Origin: Parelaphostrongylus tenuis
Taxonomy: Eukaryota > Nematoda > Chromadorea > Rhabditida > Metastrongylidae
Direction of reading: 5' to 3'
Assembly: GCA_019055375.1 (NCBI GenBank)
Contig: JAHQIW010000452.1
Coordinates: forward strand, 62,001-126,000
DNA length: 64,000 nt
Position 1 is the stretch's first letter. The number at the start of each line of letters is the position of its first letter. Below the pieces are notes generated by a model. It did not search any database. It saw nothing but the letters and a program-made list of their open reading frames with translations, and was not told the DNA's origin. Position numbers and translations under genes: made by a program. Shown one piece after another: positions 36,301 to 51,300 of the stretch.

Positions 36301-39300
36301 TCACATAGTTAGCTACCTTGTTTACCGGCCAACCTAAGGCGTAAAGGGGACCGATCGGTCTATCTATACGAGTTAAATAGGTGGGGAACATCTTGTTTTC
36401 AATTGCAAAATTTTCCCATTGTGAAAGAAACGCCACGTAAGAATAACTGACTGAGATGCTACGAAACTTCCACTACACATTCATATGGTTTCTGTGTTTC
36501 TAGTAAATTATACCCGTGAGAAAAACGAAGGAGTGCGGAGGGTGTGAACAGTAGTTTTATTTTGAATTTGACAGCGTTATAAAAGGGTGTTTTGAGAAAC
36601 TGGCTGAATAGGAGCGTAAGTAAGATTTTGAATGATTACTAACATTCCTACGAGAATTTTTTGTCCAGCGAGAGCGATCGGTTTCTAATTTGTCCCCGTC
36701 TAACATATAAGGACCGAATCTTTACTTCTACTCTTCTAAAGCAGTGTTATAGATATATCTGAGAATATTGAGTGTATACAGAATACCTGACTACACATGG
36801 GAATTGAACCAGCATTTCACCCATACGACGGGCGCTTACTACCACTACGCTACAGAGGCCACCGCTTCGCTACCACTCTTTCGTCGATATAACCAATCGT
36901 ATCTGCCAGCAAACAACCTTTGCCGGGTTTGGTCTGGTAAGCACTTATCGACATTGAACGACGTTAGGTCATATCGAAGGAAACGTGGTAGTAAAGCGGT
37001 GGTCTTGATGGTGTAGTGGTAGTATGTGCCTCACAGTATGATTAAAAATCCGATCCAACTTCACCTGGGGTTGAATGTTTCGCATGCTACTCAATGTCTT
37101 ACATGTCAACTCATATTTTTCGAACTACCTCTTACTCCATAGGATGGAATATAGACAACTGTTAAAATATCTAACGTTCAAACCTCTTCGATATCACCTT
37201 CTCGTTCTTCGATTAACTTGGTTAGTCGGTCTTCAGTATCGCTGAGCTTGCTAGTCAGTTCAGAAGCAAGTGAATCCTTCATATGGAGCTTCTCTTCAAG
37301 ACTAAATTCGAAGACGTATTAAAACCATAGAACTAGTTTCACATCAACCGCTTAACCCTCTCGCATCCGCGTACCCAAGGCTTCTGTACCTCTAACTAGC
37401 AACTCTGGACGGTCTGCTCCACCTCCTCGGCACTTCCAACTCCAGCGTGCCAATGTTAGACACAGCACGGTGGTGGTTAGAGATGCAGAGGAGGTGGAGC
37501 AGACCATTCAGAATTGTCAGTTGGAGACACACAGACCGTGGGTCCATGGTCGCGAAAAGGTTAACTTATGTTACCCTAGCCTCGGATATAAAACTTCTAT
37601 AAAGAGTTTGATAGCGATATCGAACAAGAAACCTTTTAACCATCGATTGCAGTCTGTTCATCTCACTTAGCCGTTCAGCGCTCAATGTATTTGCAGCGGC
37701 TAGATCTTTAGCCAACGCATCTTCACCGAGCTTTGATGAATCTATCTGAATCCGTTATGTTTGCGACACCAGCTACCTTGTAAACCAAAATCTGTGTTTG
37801 AAAACGTAAATAAACACTCATAAGGGGATAGGGAAATGGTTGCTGATGCCCTCCAATACTCTCGTGTAACCGGTACACTGAACGCCTAGGAACAGCTAAG
37901 CTTGGCTACCTCCGAGATTGCAAAGAGAATCTTCTCGACCAGAACTCTCCGACATCCATGAAGAGGATGATATCCTCAAGCAGCAGCTGTAGTAATATGC
38001 AAAATGTTCGAATAGCCTTGTGGAGAATGGAAGGGAGGACGAATCGAATACAAGTGCTGGGATCCGTACAGTAAATTAAAGGATAAGAAAGGATAAAGCT
38101 CTCGGCGTTGATCAATCCCTGGGGATGCGCCATGCATTCGACTTCAATTTTTGACTTCGTTTGAGGTGATTGAATGCATATCTGGCCTTTACAATGACTC
38201 GCGAAGGCCTCCCGCTGAACCGAGTCAGTGCTGCCTATCCTCCCAGACAAGTCTGAGACCTGCCTGGTACCAATTTACCGACCCCAGAAGGATGGATGGC
38301 TTAGTGAGTCATGAGCGCGAGATCGAACCATTGACCTCGTGCGCGACGCAGAGCACCTCTAACCACTGCGCCACATGCGCTCTCTATACAGTAAATTATA
38401 AAGGGTAAAGCACTAGACGTTGACTAAGCACCCTGAGGGAGGTGCCATGCACCGACTTCACCTAGCATCGTTTGGAGTTATCTCAATGCAGCATATCTTG
38501 CTTTTACAATAACTAATGGTGGCCTACCGATGTATCAAACAGATGCTGCTATCCTCCTAGATAAGTCTGGTGGCACTTCACCAACGTCATAAAGATGAAA
38601 GTGTGGTAAACTCGGGATTGAACTATCGATCGTCTATTGATAGACCATGAGTGGTGTGGCAAAGCCCTCTTACCAGCGCGCTACAAGTGTTCATAATATA
38701 GGATATACGGAATCTTACGATATTTTGGAGAGCGGTGAATGCGTCCTTCTCCTGACGAAGGCATTCTTCAGCTTGCTTTCTACCTTCCATAGCTTGTGTT
38801 AGGTCCAATGTTAGCGCACTCAGTTTATCACGCAACCTGGAAGAAAGCCCGCATGACTTCATGAGCACAAATACTCGAGAATTCCAGTGTTTCTTTACTG
38901 TTTTTTTCGCAGTGTAATGATGTTTCTTATATACCTAGGAAAATAGAGTGGTGAGCATAAACCCGACCTCAGACGGGAGACGAACCCGCGTTTCATCCAT
39001 ACGGGAGATGGGCGCTACCATTACACCACAGAAGTACATGTGGGCCACCACTCATTCTTACCTCATAACTGAGCAGACTTGTTAACGGCTGGTAGCTGAT
39101 AGCTATCATAGAGATACTGAAGAATGAGTGGGTGCCACAAAGGCGCCTCGGGGAGTGTAGTGGCAGCACGCGTCCGCGGTATGGATGAAACGCGGGTTCT
39201 ACTCCCGCCTAAGGTCAAGTTTTTTGCTCACTACTCAACTGTCTTAGGTATGCATGAGCAGTGTCAGCCGAATGGCAGGTTCTATTGAAAGGATAAGTAA

Positions 39301-42300
39301 AATAAATAAGAAACAGAGTCTTTAGTTTACTGCTTTCTTGGGAGTGACACGATCTCATACCTAAATATCCCGTAATGCTGGATGATGTGTAAATATTTGA
39401 ACCTCGCTTCAGAGTTAAACCCACGTTTCACCGTTTTCGCACCGTTTTCGAAACCGCGGTAGTGCGGTTATTAGCACGGGCCTCCAAAAAGGGTCAGACA
39501 CGGGTTCAACTCCCGCCCAAGGTCCAGAATTTTGCATAACACTCAACACTTCTTGATATAAAACAAAATGAGCATATAATCTATGAGGACGAAAAACCCA
39601 CGAGGCTATCTCCTGTGAACGTTTCTCAAGTTCCATCTCTGACATTTCAACTGACCTCTCCAACTCTTTCTTCTCAGATGATAACTTTTCGTTCATCTCT
39701 CGTTCTTTATTGAGCTGAAATGTGGTAGTAACAGAATCGATACAACTCTTTCCGGAGACATCTCACTTTCTAGGGACATCCGCCTATGAGAAACCTTTAT
39801 CTCCACCCCCTCCCCTTTCTCGTCTCGACAGATTAATTAAGAGGAAGCAAATCACTTTTCTATGTAAGTACAAAACGTTCAGTTGATGAATGTCACTAAG
39901 ACGCACTGCCAGCTCTATGTTGCTCTACAAGTTCTTCAATGTCAGAAAAGGTGGAAAATGGGGGAGCAATCACTTGCCAAAGCCAAATAATGAACGAAAT
40001 AATTCACCTATAAGCAAGTTGAAACCCCTCCCTCCCATAAACATTCCTCTTCCTCTTCTCCTCCTCCCCTTCACCAACTAAGCTATGAATCTCTCATGTG
40101 AGAGAGAAATTTTGATCTGTTTGAAAAGAAAAAGAAACGCGCTACATGCTAACTATTTAGAAGTTCTAAAGGAGTAGTCAACACAAACGGTCATAGCAGA
40201 ATTTCAAAATGGCTCTGTCATAGCACTAAGGCCAAGCATTTGGGAGGATTTCCGATGGTTTGTGCGAAGCCGTAAACTCTAAAAGAATCATGGGTTTCGA
40301 GGACATTTGTTCCGCTTCACAATGAGTCTCACCTCTTCCTTGAGAAGCACTTCAGTTGCTTTCCACTGAGCAGTAGCTGAAGCTATTTCGTCACGAAGTT
40401 CCTTCTCCTTTTCGCTGAATCTGAAGGCACCAAATCTAATAAACTGAGTCAAAAAACATGAAGTTCTGCATCTCTAAATCACCTCACACAGAAACTCGAT
40501 ATCACGTACAAGGCTGTTACGAAACTTCCCACCCAGAGTACTCTGGGAACGCACAAAGGACAGCCTTTAAGCGTAATATTTCATGGATTTCTCCTACTGA
40601 TAATCTTTGGAACTCATACGAGTTACGATCTGTTTATGATCTCAGATGACACGAAGGTGACGAAAATAGACGAAATACAACTTTAAAGCTCGGCTTAACA
40701 GGCTGACCAGAAAAGTTCTACCCCTGAAGGATGTAGGCGATTTGTTATTCTGCAACTAGCGGCCTTCAGCTGATTAGACTTACGGGAGACAAACACTACC
40801 TCATATTTCTTTCAAACCATCCATATCTGGATCCAGTGATACAACCGATGGCACTTTTGTACATGAGATTACATTGATTGTTAAATTCAATTCATGTCAA
40901 TCGCCAGCCTCCATTTGAAAACCACGACTATGCTCAAAAATAAATCATGGTAGATGCGATAGACTACCTCGCCAAGTACCCTTAGTGATCGATGAACATC
41001 GGGTTTGAAACCAGACCATTCAAAGCAGACATCGTTAGAACAAATGCATACCTGACCACATTGAGCGCCGGTTAGAGGTACCCTGCGACGCACACCTAGT
41101 CAGTGGTCCGATCTCGCGCCCAAGTATACCAAGCCTTTCATCGCTCAAGAGTGGACAAATTAGTACCAAATTTATCTATGGGGATAGCAGCACTGATTCG
41201 ATACATCGGTAAGCCATCGTGAGTCATTGTGGAGGCCAGTCATGCATCCGTTAACCGTATACGATAATTGATAAAGTTGAATGAATGGCGCACCCCCTCA
41301 GGGTTTGATCAGTGTCAGGAGCTCTATCCGTTATCCTTTCATTGCAAGAAAAGTCTACGCTAGAAGGAATGGCTCTAGGTGGAATTTCTGTCTATTCATG
41401 GGACTTTGAATCTTGATTTGAGCTTGTTTCGGATTCTGAGAGATACATGAACGTACAACTGTCGCCCCATTAATAGGTTTTGATCGAGATCCGCCACCTT
41501 CGATTCGAGTCCGCTCGACTTCTCAAGTAATTCTTGATTAGCTAATTGCATCGATTCTAACGAAGAACTAAGCTGAAATATACAAAATATTCGAAATCCA
41601 AATTCACCTAGAGCGTGATTCATACAAGAAAAATTCACAAGGCAAAATGTCGAAAATCTAAAAAACCAATATGTAATGTGGGATGTGAAATCACAACACG
41701 CTCCATCGATTACAGTCATTGAATGGAGGACATTTGTCGCTGACCTTTTCAATGTGTTCTGAGTGCTTTGAAATGAGCAAATCCATCTCATTTTTATGTT
41801 TGTTTTCGATATTCCTCAAATTGTCATTAAGAGCGACAAGTTCTTCTTCCTTTGACAACAATGCATCTCTTTCTGCTGCTATCTGAATGAAGAAAAGTGA
41901 TGATAAAAAGAAAAACTAGTTGGAAAGGAGTTCCAATTTTTACTTCAGGCTAAAACAATAGGTTGAAACACGGCTGAGAAAAAGGCAGAGTCAGAGCCTC
42001 GATGGCTGAATGGAAGATTAGTTAGCCCCAAGGAAAGGTTAGTAGCGGATCCAAAGTGATCTCCAGCTCCAGATTTTGCTCGTATTTCAGCACTTTTGGG
42101 TCTATTTTGAATATCATTATAGCATCACAGCTGGTCAAACAAAAAATGCAATATATCCAACAGTATATCTGAAAAATATTTTTCAGATAACATGTCATGT
42201 AGTCTTTGATGGGCAACTTTTAGAGCCCGATACACGTGTTTCGGCGTCTATAAGTTGCCTACAAAGGACAACATGACATGTTAGCTCAAAAACAATATTA

Positions 42301-45300
42301 TGTATTGAATTTTGAGCGTGGTCTTAAAAGACATCTCAAAATAAACGGTATATTGAGCAGTACACAGTGACTTTCAAAACTATGAACCTCAGGCGAAAGT
42401 TGAACTGGTCGTCTCATTCTATCCGGGGGTACGCGCTAATCACTGCACTACCGGGGCTAATCACTCCTACTCTGCCATCACTCCTTCTGCGGTACATTGT
42501 GTGTAATACATTATGAAACAGATAGGTTAAGGATCTCTGAGGCACTTACTTTAGCTTCAGCCTCTTTAAGCTGCTTCTCCAATTCAGCACAGCGTAAATG
42601 TTCCTCGCCAGTCGCCTTTATATTGTCTTTCAAAGCTTTTAACTGTCCTTGCAATTCATTATCTTCAAGGAATGAACACTCGCTCTCAGTCTCAAAGGCA
42701 CTTGTCGCTTCTTTCGTGGATTTTTCTTCTTCTCTAGCAGTAAGAGCGGTGAGATTCTCCATGAGGAAATCTTTTACTGATTGAAACGCTTTGTCTTTTT
42801 CGCTTAGAATCTCATGCGCAGCCGCTTTTTCCACGTGCGCTGCTTCCAAAGCCTCTTGAAGTGATATATTTTCATTTTTGAGCACTTCCAGATCAGATTT
42901 CAGACCATTTAATTCTTTTTTCATTGATAGCACAGACTCTTCTAACACTCTGTTATTCCTTTCCGCGATTTCCTTTTGGTCCTGAGCTTCCTTCAGAGCT
43001 AATTGCAGTTCGGCTGAAGAAAAAACATTGTCATTTGATAGTCGATAGAGAGTAAACACGATATTATCAATTTGGGCACCCTACAGAAGAGCTAGACCAT
43101 CAGTACTAGGGAATAATGATATGGATTCAACAGAAAATCGCTCTTTTAGCGGTGGTAAGATGCTATAATTATTGAACCAATAATGTGGAGTAAGATGCAA
43201 AACTTTTAATCGCGGACGCGAAACGAACCCGCATTTCACTCATTTCGCCCGCGAGCCTTCATCAGTTGCACTCCCGAACTCTGCAGGCTTTAGCACTTTG
43301 GCCTGTCAAGCACATATCGACAATGAACCCAGTGACGCTGACAAACACTGTTATTGGGCCGTCCTATAGTTTTGGCATTACGGTAATAAACACTAATTTT
43401 ACTAGCCAGAAGTAATTAAACTTGCATGTACTTGGTATCAATCGACTGCTCATTTTCCTGCGAACATTTCGGTGTCAACTTGCCTAAACTTGCTCTAACA
43501 TCGGCCTGTCGTGGAAACAAATTCATTTGCTACTCATGCGCGAATGACGCGTAAGAAAAATGCTAATGAAGCGGCGCGCAAGATTAATGGAGCTTGCTAT
43601 GGATTGCCCAAGAGCGAGTGATCGTTCAGACTGTTCTGTCCAGCTTTGAACTTCGCGTACCACTTCCTAGTCGCCCGTTCTGCCATCGTATCATCTTCCT
43701 GGGCTCCATTAATCTTGTGTACCGCTTCACTAGCGTTTTCCCCTACGCGCCATTCGTGCATGAGCAACAAGCGAATTTGTTCCTAAGACAGCCCCATCTT
43801 AGACCAAGTATATGCAAGTTGTATACCAAATGTTTGCAAGAAAATGTGCAATCGAACGATACAAAAATCATGGAATTTCAACCACTTCTTGTTAGTAAAT
43901 GTGGTGTTTATTGCTCGGGTGCCAGAACTTATAAAACTACCTCATATACATAATAAACAAAAATTCTCCATTTGCTCGCTTTTCAAGCGTTCACGGTCGG
44001 TTGCTGACAGGTCGATGTCTGTATCGCGAAAGAGTGGTAGCAGAGCAGAAGCATCAGCAGTGCAATAAGTTGTTAGCACGACCCTTGGAAAGGGTGAAAT
44101 GCAGGTCTGATTCGTGTCTCGGGTTCAAAGTTTTGCACATCAGTAGCCTTTATTAAAACTAAATAAATACTAAATATCCCGATACACGGCTTAGTTCACT
44201 ACATGATCTTTTCTATAGATTCACGAGCTCTTAGGGCTTCAATATGAAAAACTTGCAGCAATACTATATACCTAAATAACTAATATAGCTTTCCCTATAT
44301 CCCTAACCCCCTCCAAGTGCTACCACTTTGATCGCAAATGTTCCAAACTTTCACGTGGAGTACATCTATAAAATATTCACAAATCACAAAGTTTGAAGCT
44401 CCCAAGTACAGGCCTACAGGTGACAGTACGGAAAGAAAAGGAAAGTGAATGGATTTATTTCTCATTTTTGCCAGATTTAAAAAACACCTTCAGAATCCAT
44501 TACCTCTTATTTTCATCAATTCTTCAGCTTCCACCGACGAACTCAATGCTGCACTCAAAAGTTTGTCTTTCTCTTCAATAGTAGCATTTGCAACAGTGAT
44601 TTGCTCTTCAAAAGCAAACCTCTCACTGGACAACTGCTCTTTAGTCTGGAAAAAGTTCTAAACGTATGGACATTTGAGAACCGATAGAACCAGAACAATA
44701 TAAATTTGACTTAGAAAAAAGCAATTATGTCTGCATGTAAACCACTGCTGAGCACCTTTTTCAAAGCAAATACTACGGAGGTCTTCAGATAAATAGGAAA
44801 CAAATCGGGATCCAGGAATTGAATCGAAACAACTTCCAAAATTTCGACCCCTGGCGAGTATTGAACCCGCGTTTCGTCGATACCCCTTTCCCCTTGTCTT
44901 CCTTCTCGAGGTCAAATGTTTTGCATATCTCTCAACATTTTCAGATGTAAACTGCAATATCATGACACCTTTAACCCTTTGGAGACCATGAGGGTCTTTT
45001 AATGCCTATCGCGCGACGTCAAATCTCCCTCAGCTACTGCAATGGCGGCGTCGCGTCTCGTGAAAAAGCAGACAGACAACCGCACATGCATGCACAGACA
45101 TGCAGATGCCGCCCGCTTGACCGCCCGCAAGCGACGACGCCGACGTCGCTTGCCCATCAACTGGTCCTCAAAGGTTTAACAAGCAGTAGAAGAAAGATTT
45201 CCTATAGGACTACAAAAAGGCGTACCTCCTCCAGTTCGGTTCGTATCTTCTCGACAAGATCGTTGTTGGCCTTATCCCTTACTCTTTCTTCCTCCAACAG

Positions 45301-48300
45301 CTTTTTATACTTCTCGTTATCACTTTCGACACTTGTAAGCCGAGATTTCAATTCGTTAATGTCGGCCGTGAGCGCCGACTCCGTATCCGAACGCTCGTCA
45401 CTCAACTAGAAATAAAAATATAATTTAATATAATATAATCTTTCGTAAAAGAATTTATTGAAGACTCTAAATATGCCGATTCTGGTCCCAGAAGTTCCTA
45501 TGTATAATTAGTGCATGCTAATAAATTGACAGGTGTGGCGTAGTGGTTAAAAGTACTCTGCGACACAAACGTAGTCGATGGCTCGATCCCATCTCCAAAC
45601 CTTCTGTCTCTCCGGTATCGGTAAATTCGCATGTGACTTGTCTTGGAGGACAACAGCACTGACTTGACTGATCGGTATGCCACCGATAGTCATTGTAAAG
45701 GGCGAATATTATTCAGTCACCTCAAGCGATGCTAGATGAAGATGAATCCATGGTAGATCCGTTGAAGACTGATCGATGCCGAGAGCTTTACCCTTCATCG
45801 GTTTTCATCAATAAGTTTGAACGGCTCCTTTTTGTTAGACGGCACGGTTCGAAGAAACTATTCCTTTCGGTGGACAAGAACTTTTCATAAGAATTTTGAT
45901 AGTCATCGGAATGCTCAAAGCTTGGACTACTACGCTACATATGCGTTCGCTGAAAAAGCCTTTCTTGAATCTTGTACCAGAAGTGGAACATTCGTGATTC
46001 ATGCACGAATATTTCTCGCAGGACAGAACTCTTTCCTCAGATTATAAGTTACCATTCGACAGCGCAAGTTTCGACAATTCCAACGCTGTGCTGAATTTTT
46101 TGAAAATTTGTCTAACTGCAAAGCAGCAGGGAAAATCGAGTTTCACATGTGCGGCGTATTTCATTGTTCGCTAGTGCAAGTATGCTGAGCGCTGCTGGCC
46201 GTGAATGATGCGGCGTTCCCGATCGATCGATCGACCGCGTTAGCACGACTCACATGCGGAGTGCAATTTTTGTTATTTAATCTAAAATTTTTCCTTGGCC
46301 TTGAAAAAAACCCCAGATAGAACTTGTGGCTCTGATACTATAGCATTTCCTCTACACTTTCATATGGTTTTCGCGCTTCTAGCGCAGTAATGTAGAACAT
46401 GATTTCACTTTTCAATGCTACAGCATCATAAGAACGTCTTATCAAAAAAGCACGTATCGCAGTGCCCAGAAATTCAAGCTTTTAAGTGATTATCAACACT
46501 TATGAAAAGTTCGTGTTCAGCGAAAAAGGTTGTCTCTCATCCCATATCGTCTGATGGAAAAGTCCCACAGCGAAGTGTTGTGGTAGAGGATCGAGCCAGC
46601 ATCTTTCTTCACGATGGACGGTTGCTTGATGGCAGAGAGAGTGAGACAGACAATGTTTACCACGCTAAGATTAAAGTCGCAGAAGAAAGGAGGAGGTGCA
46701 GCCACTTCCGGGGCTAGCGGTGAGAGTCCTTGTCATTTAGACATGCCCAGTTTGGGTTATAAGCAATACTAACGGCACCACATCTCTTGAGCGAATCCCA
46801 ATATGTTTACATTTTCAAGAGAGAAGCAGCGCTTTTAGCGCAGTGGTTAGAGGTGTCATGAAACACACTTGAGGCTGACGATTCCATTCCACACTCAAGG
46901 GTCTTCCACCGCTACGGAGTCGGCGGATTGGTACATTCTGGGAGGATAGCAGCACTGATTCTACACATAGATATTCATCGCGAGTAGTTGTAAAGAACAG
47001 ATATTCATTCAATCATCTCATACGATGCTAAAGGTTGAAGAAGAATGCATGGCAGATCCCTCAGGGACTGATCAACGCCAACAGCTTTATCCTTTATCTT
47101 TTCCCCAATATCTAGTTGAAGTCTCGCTTCACTAAACCACTGTAAAATCCAAGCATTGAGAAACGTCAGCACGTACTCACCAACAAAGCCTTCAGTGAGT
47201 AGCACTTCTCCTGCACAACAACTGGGTTTAACAAATTTGAAAGCGTTACATCTCTCCTAAGAGACTCGTAAATTTGATCCAAAAAGAGTAGGAGTGTTTG
47301 GCACCGCTTAGGGATGTCCTGCAACACAAATGTGGACATTGCTTCGATACCACGCCCAAGATTCACCAAGCCTTATATCCTCTGGAAATCGACCAATCGG
47401 TACCAGACTTATCTACGAAAGAAGATAGCAGCGCCGATCTGATACATTGGCAGGCCTCTGCAGATCATTGTTAAGGCCACATTTGTATTCAATCCCCTCT
47501 AAAAAGGCTTGATGAAGTCGAATACGCGGCGCATCCAACAGGAACTGCACAGCGACGACAGCTTTAGCTTGCTTACTTTAAAAAACATCACACTCACGAA
47601 AAGCCAAATAGCCTCTTCTAAAATAGATGCTGCGCCCAGCTCTGTTTGTAGCTTTCCAAATCGGCTCCCATGTGATTCCAGTCATCTGGTCGTAGATCTT
47701 CCACCACGTCGATGCGCAGGATAAATACGAGTAAGACGATACACTATGCATAAGACACGCACACTTACTTGGATATTAGAATCGCCTGTCATGGAACAAC
47801 TGGGTATTTGGGAAATACAGCGACGTCCGCGACCCCACTCTATGCTCGATTAAGCGATTGTATCCTCGAACCCAGCTGATTAACGAAATCTATAACCACG
47901 CCCGTCCACTTTACAGTGGTCATCCTAGGATACGCTTGGATACTCATGGAGTTCAGTCTATCATTCTTCACGCTCATTTTAGCCAATCTCTTCTTAGAAT
48001 GTTGTGGCCGACTCAAGTTATGCTTTCAATGTGTATCACCAGATCTGGAAGATGAAAAAAAAAACATAAGACTCAACCAATTAGTCCGGCCGAATGCCAC
48101 GTGCCTACAGTATTTCACAAGACTCCTTGAAGTCTCCTTTTTGAACAGCGAAGAACAAACAATGTAGCTGAAATATCTAACGACATCCCTGCTATGTAAC
48201 AGTGCGCAAGGAAGACCGCTCAGTCCAAAGGGTGAATCAGTTGTTGAAAATCTATCATGTAGTCGATGATTTCTCACATAAGTATAGACCTGCCCATAGC

Positions 48301-51300
48301 TGCTCTCGTTCCTCTATAGAATCCTTATGCGTACTTTAGGCTTATGGTTCAAATCACAGTGGCAAAGACAGCACATCGCAAGCTCTTCTATATCTCCGAG
48401 CATGCATGTTAATTACCCCATAATGTTGAGTGAATTGTAAACCTTGAATCTTAAACGGGAATTGAACCGAGTTTTACTCATTCCAGGGGGCGAGTGCTAA
48501 CCAATTACACTATCGATGCCCCGAGGCTCCTGTTCCGCTTTCAGGCTTTTGCGATAGACATACGAAAAAGGCCCCACATCTTATTCTCCGTCATTCAATA
48601 TACCACTCAGCCTAACGATCAGCAAACTCACAAAGCCTTCAGTTAAACGATTTCCAATGAATCCCTGATGATAGGCTTGTCAGTTAGGCGCTGGAAATGT
48701 CAGATAGATGATCAAACATTGGGAAGACCGACAGTTATTTTCCTTCAATAAATGTTCGATATACAGGATAGCTCCGGGTATTTTTCTCCTCAGCGGCAAA
48801 GGTTGAATGCTTTGCACAATCGGCAACGTATAAATAGAAATATTTGATCAACAAAATGAGAACTTGATTTGATACAGGGTCAGCAACCAAGAAATGCCAG
48901 TGGGAAATCAAAGAATTCCGAGAAGTTCGGACAAATTCGACAACTCATACCAGGCCTGATTAGAGCCGACATTAATAAGCAAGCGAACAAAAGAGAGTTT
49001 GAGCTTCATCGTTTCAGAGTGGATATCATATAAGACACGAGAATAAGCCAGTAATGAAAAAGTGCTCGGCTTAGGCTGAACAAAACTGATCGTAAAGTTT
49101 CAAAATAAGGGACAAACGATAAATATTTGGCATTGAACAATCCCACTCAGCGATCCGCCAAGTATTCAATCTCATCCAGCCTTAGAGGTGACGAATACCT
49201 ACCTATCACGCCTGTTCAATGAGTTCGAAGCGATGTAAGGCTTGATGAGACACACCTCCGCGAGCGAACCATCGATCAAGTGCATATTATAAGAAACTTT
49301 TAACCACTATGCTATATACGCCCCATACTACAGCCATGGAGATTACGAACTTCTGTCGAATAGCACTGCCTAATTTTCAAACCTCGACGCAATTTACCGA
49401 GTAATACAAAATATGGATAATCCAAAAAATCACGGTTTCTAGCTTTTGCTAGAGGTAATAAAACCAGTCATAAGAATACAAGAACAACAAAAAATGCGAA
49501 TAATATTTAGTAAAATTAGACTTCAAATTACTCTATCCACATAAGCTCGAAAATATTCTCGTTACCTTTTGCAGCTGTTTCTGAAGCTCCGTACACTTCG
49601 ATTCCCATTCACTAATTCTTTATCAGCTTCTTCACTTTTGGGCAAGCTAGGGCCTGTGGATCTTTCCGAAATGGACGCATTTTCCAGCTGCAATCACAAA
49701 TATGTTCCTCCTTCAGATGATTACCAAATATCTAGAAAGGTAGAGTGATATGCAAGACTTCGACCTAAGGTGGAGTCGAACCCGCATCTCACACTTGCTG
49801 GAAGCTCCTCTATTACTCCACCACCACGAGCCACTACTCTGTTGGCACTAATTTTGCGAAATAAACTTTTGGCTCCGTCAGCACCGAAACCAGAGTAGCA
49901 GTGAAGTGGTGGCCTTGGTGGTGCAGTAGTAACATGTGCCCTCGGTATGGGTGTAATAGGTGATTCAACTCCTTCTTGAGGTCAAAAAATCTGCATATCT
50001 TCCAAGATTCTCTGATATATAATTGCAACATGGTAACAGTGCTTTAAAAAAGCAGAAGAATAACGAAATTCAGATAGACTACCGAATAAATAAAGAAAGC
50101 AAGTAAAACAATTACAATTACCGAGGCAAGCTTCTTCTGCAACTCTTCGATTTGGCATTCTTTCGCTATCGTTTCTTCTTCTAGCCGAAAAGTGAGATCC
50201 TCCAAAATCTTCTCCTTTTCCAGTAAAACATTTGAAGAGCGGTCTTCTCAGATTTCAACTTCGATATCTACAAACTTATACTTCTACTATGGCAATATAG
50301 GCAAAAAGAAAAAGAATCCAATTCGTATTATAGGCCAATCCACAGCATAATAAGACAAGAAGTAAGTTCCTACCTTTTCTGACTGATCCCCACTCGACAG
50401 CTGACCGATCTCCGATCGCTCCATATCACGTTCACGGATTACTTGCTCCAAATGGCGTTCTTTTTCTTTCAAAGCCTCCTAAATGTCGAGCATGCTAACA
50501 TTCACAGATGAACTGAAGCATACTAAAGACAGAAATACCTGACTTAAAGGGATTTTAAATCAGATTTATTCGCAATGTGCAACTTTCCCACCCCAGTTCC
50601 TATATGTTTCTGATCCCCAAAGTGGTCTTTGAATGTTCCACGTGTTACTTTATGCTGCTAGCCTTTTCTATGGATGTCGTAGAATGCTGGTCAAAACGAT
50701 CCTCCTTGATGTCTTAGAGGTAGCCGAGCTAAAGCGTTCTATAAGGCTTCGTTGATTGATTGACTGCAGGAGAAGGTCGAGGCAGGAGATCGGACCAACG
50801 TCCCGCTTCTTGATACACTATATCACTAACCACTGCACCAACCACTCCACACTCAAGTGGTAGTATTCTAATCAGAACCAGTTAGCTACTTAAGAATAAT
50901 TTTGCGCCATATACTGATGACAAAACGCCAAAACAACGAACATATCCCCAAGACCGGCTATCGATTAACCTCGACATTTTTTGAAAAAAAAAATCCGAGA
51001 TTTTCTCTTGTTTATCAAACACGAGGTTGAAGAATTCACGTATAAACTGTACAAAAAGAACGATAGAGTTTGTATTCGTGGCTAGCGTTTCGGTAGTTTC
51101 GCCTTCGTTTGGGCCTGAAAGAGCCTCAGAGCCTGAAAGAGCCATATTGACGTGCAATCCAAATAGATAAGCATTTTAACACTTGAATAAGATGAAACGT
51201 GAACGATAACGTAGAAGATGAAACGTATTGTAACCTGCGATCGCTGTTTTGAAGTAGAAACATCCAAGCTCACGCAGAAACGAAAAACTCAGCGCGCAAA

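Noticed and set aside
39886..40090. Pyrimidine-rich block and Pro/Leu frame on +
   Set aside because: Simple-sequence C/T tract (about 40025-40078), not coding.
42497..42784. 95-residue + strand open frame
   Set aside because: Antisense shadow of the 464-nt coiled-coil exon of gene 1.
45002..45409. 135-residue + strand open frame
   Set aside because: It is antisense to the confirmed exon 45226-45405 and has low-complexity Ser/Leu content typical of a shadow of an E/K-rich coil.
47166..47369. Possible 30-nt microexon ([10 protein letters not shown]) with a GTGAGT donor
   Set aside because: A similar ACTGAAGGCTTTGT block occurs near 48640, the stretch adjoins a SINE, and the frame adds nothing needed by the flanking phases.
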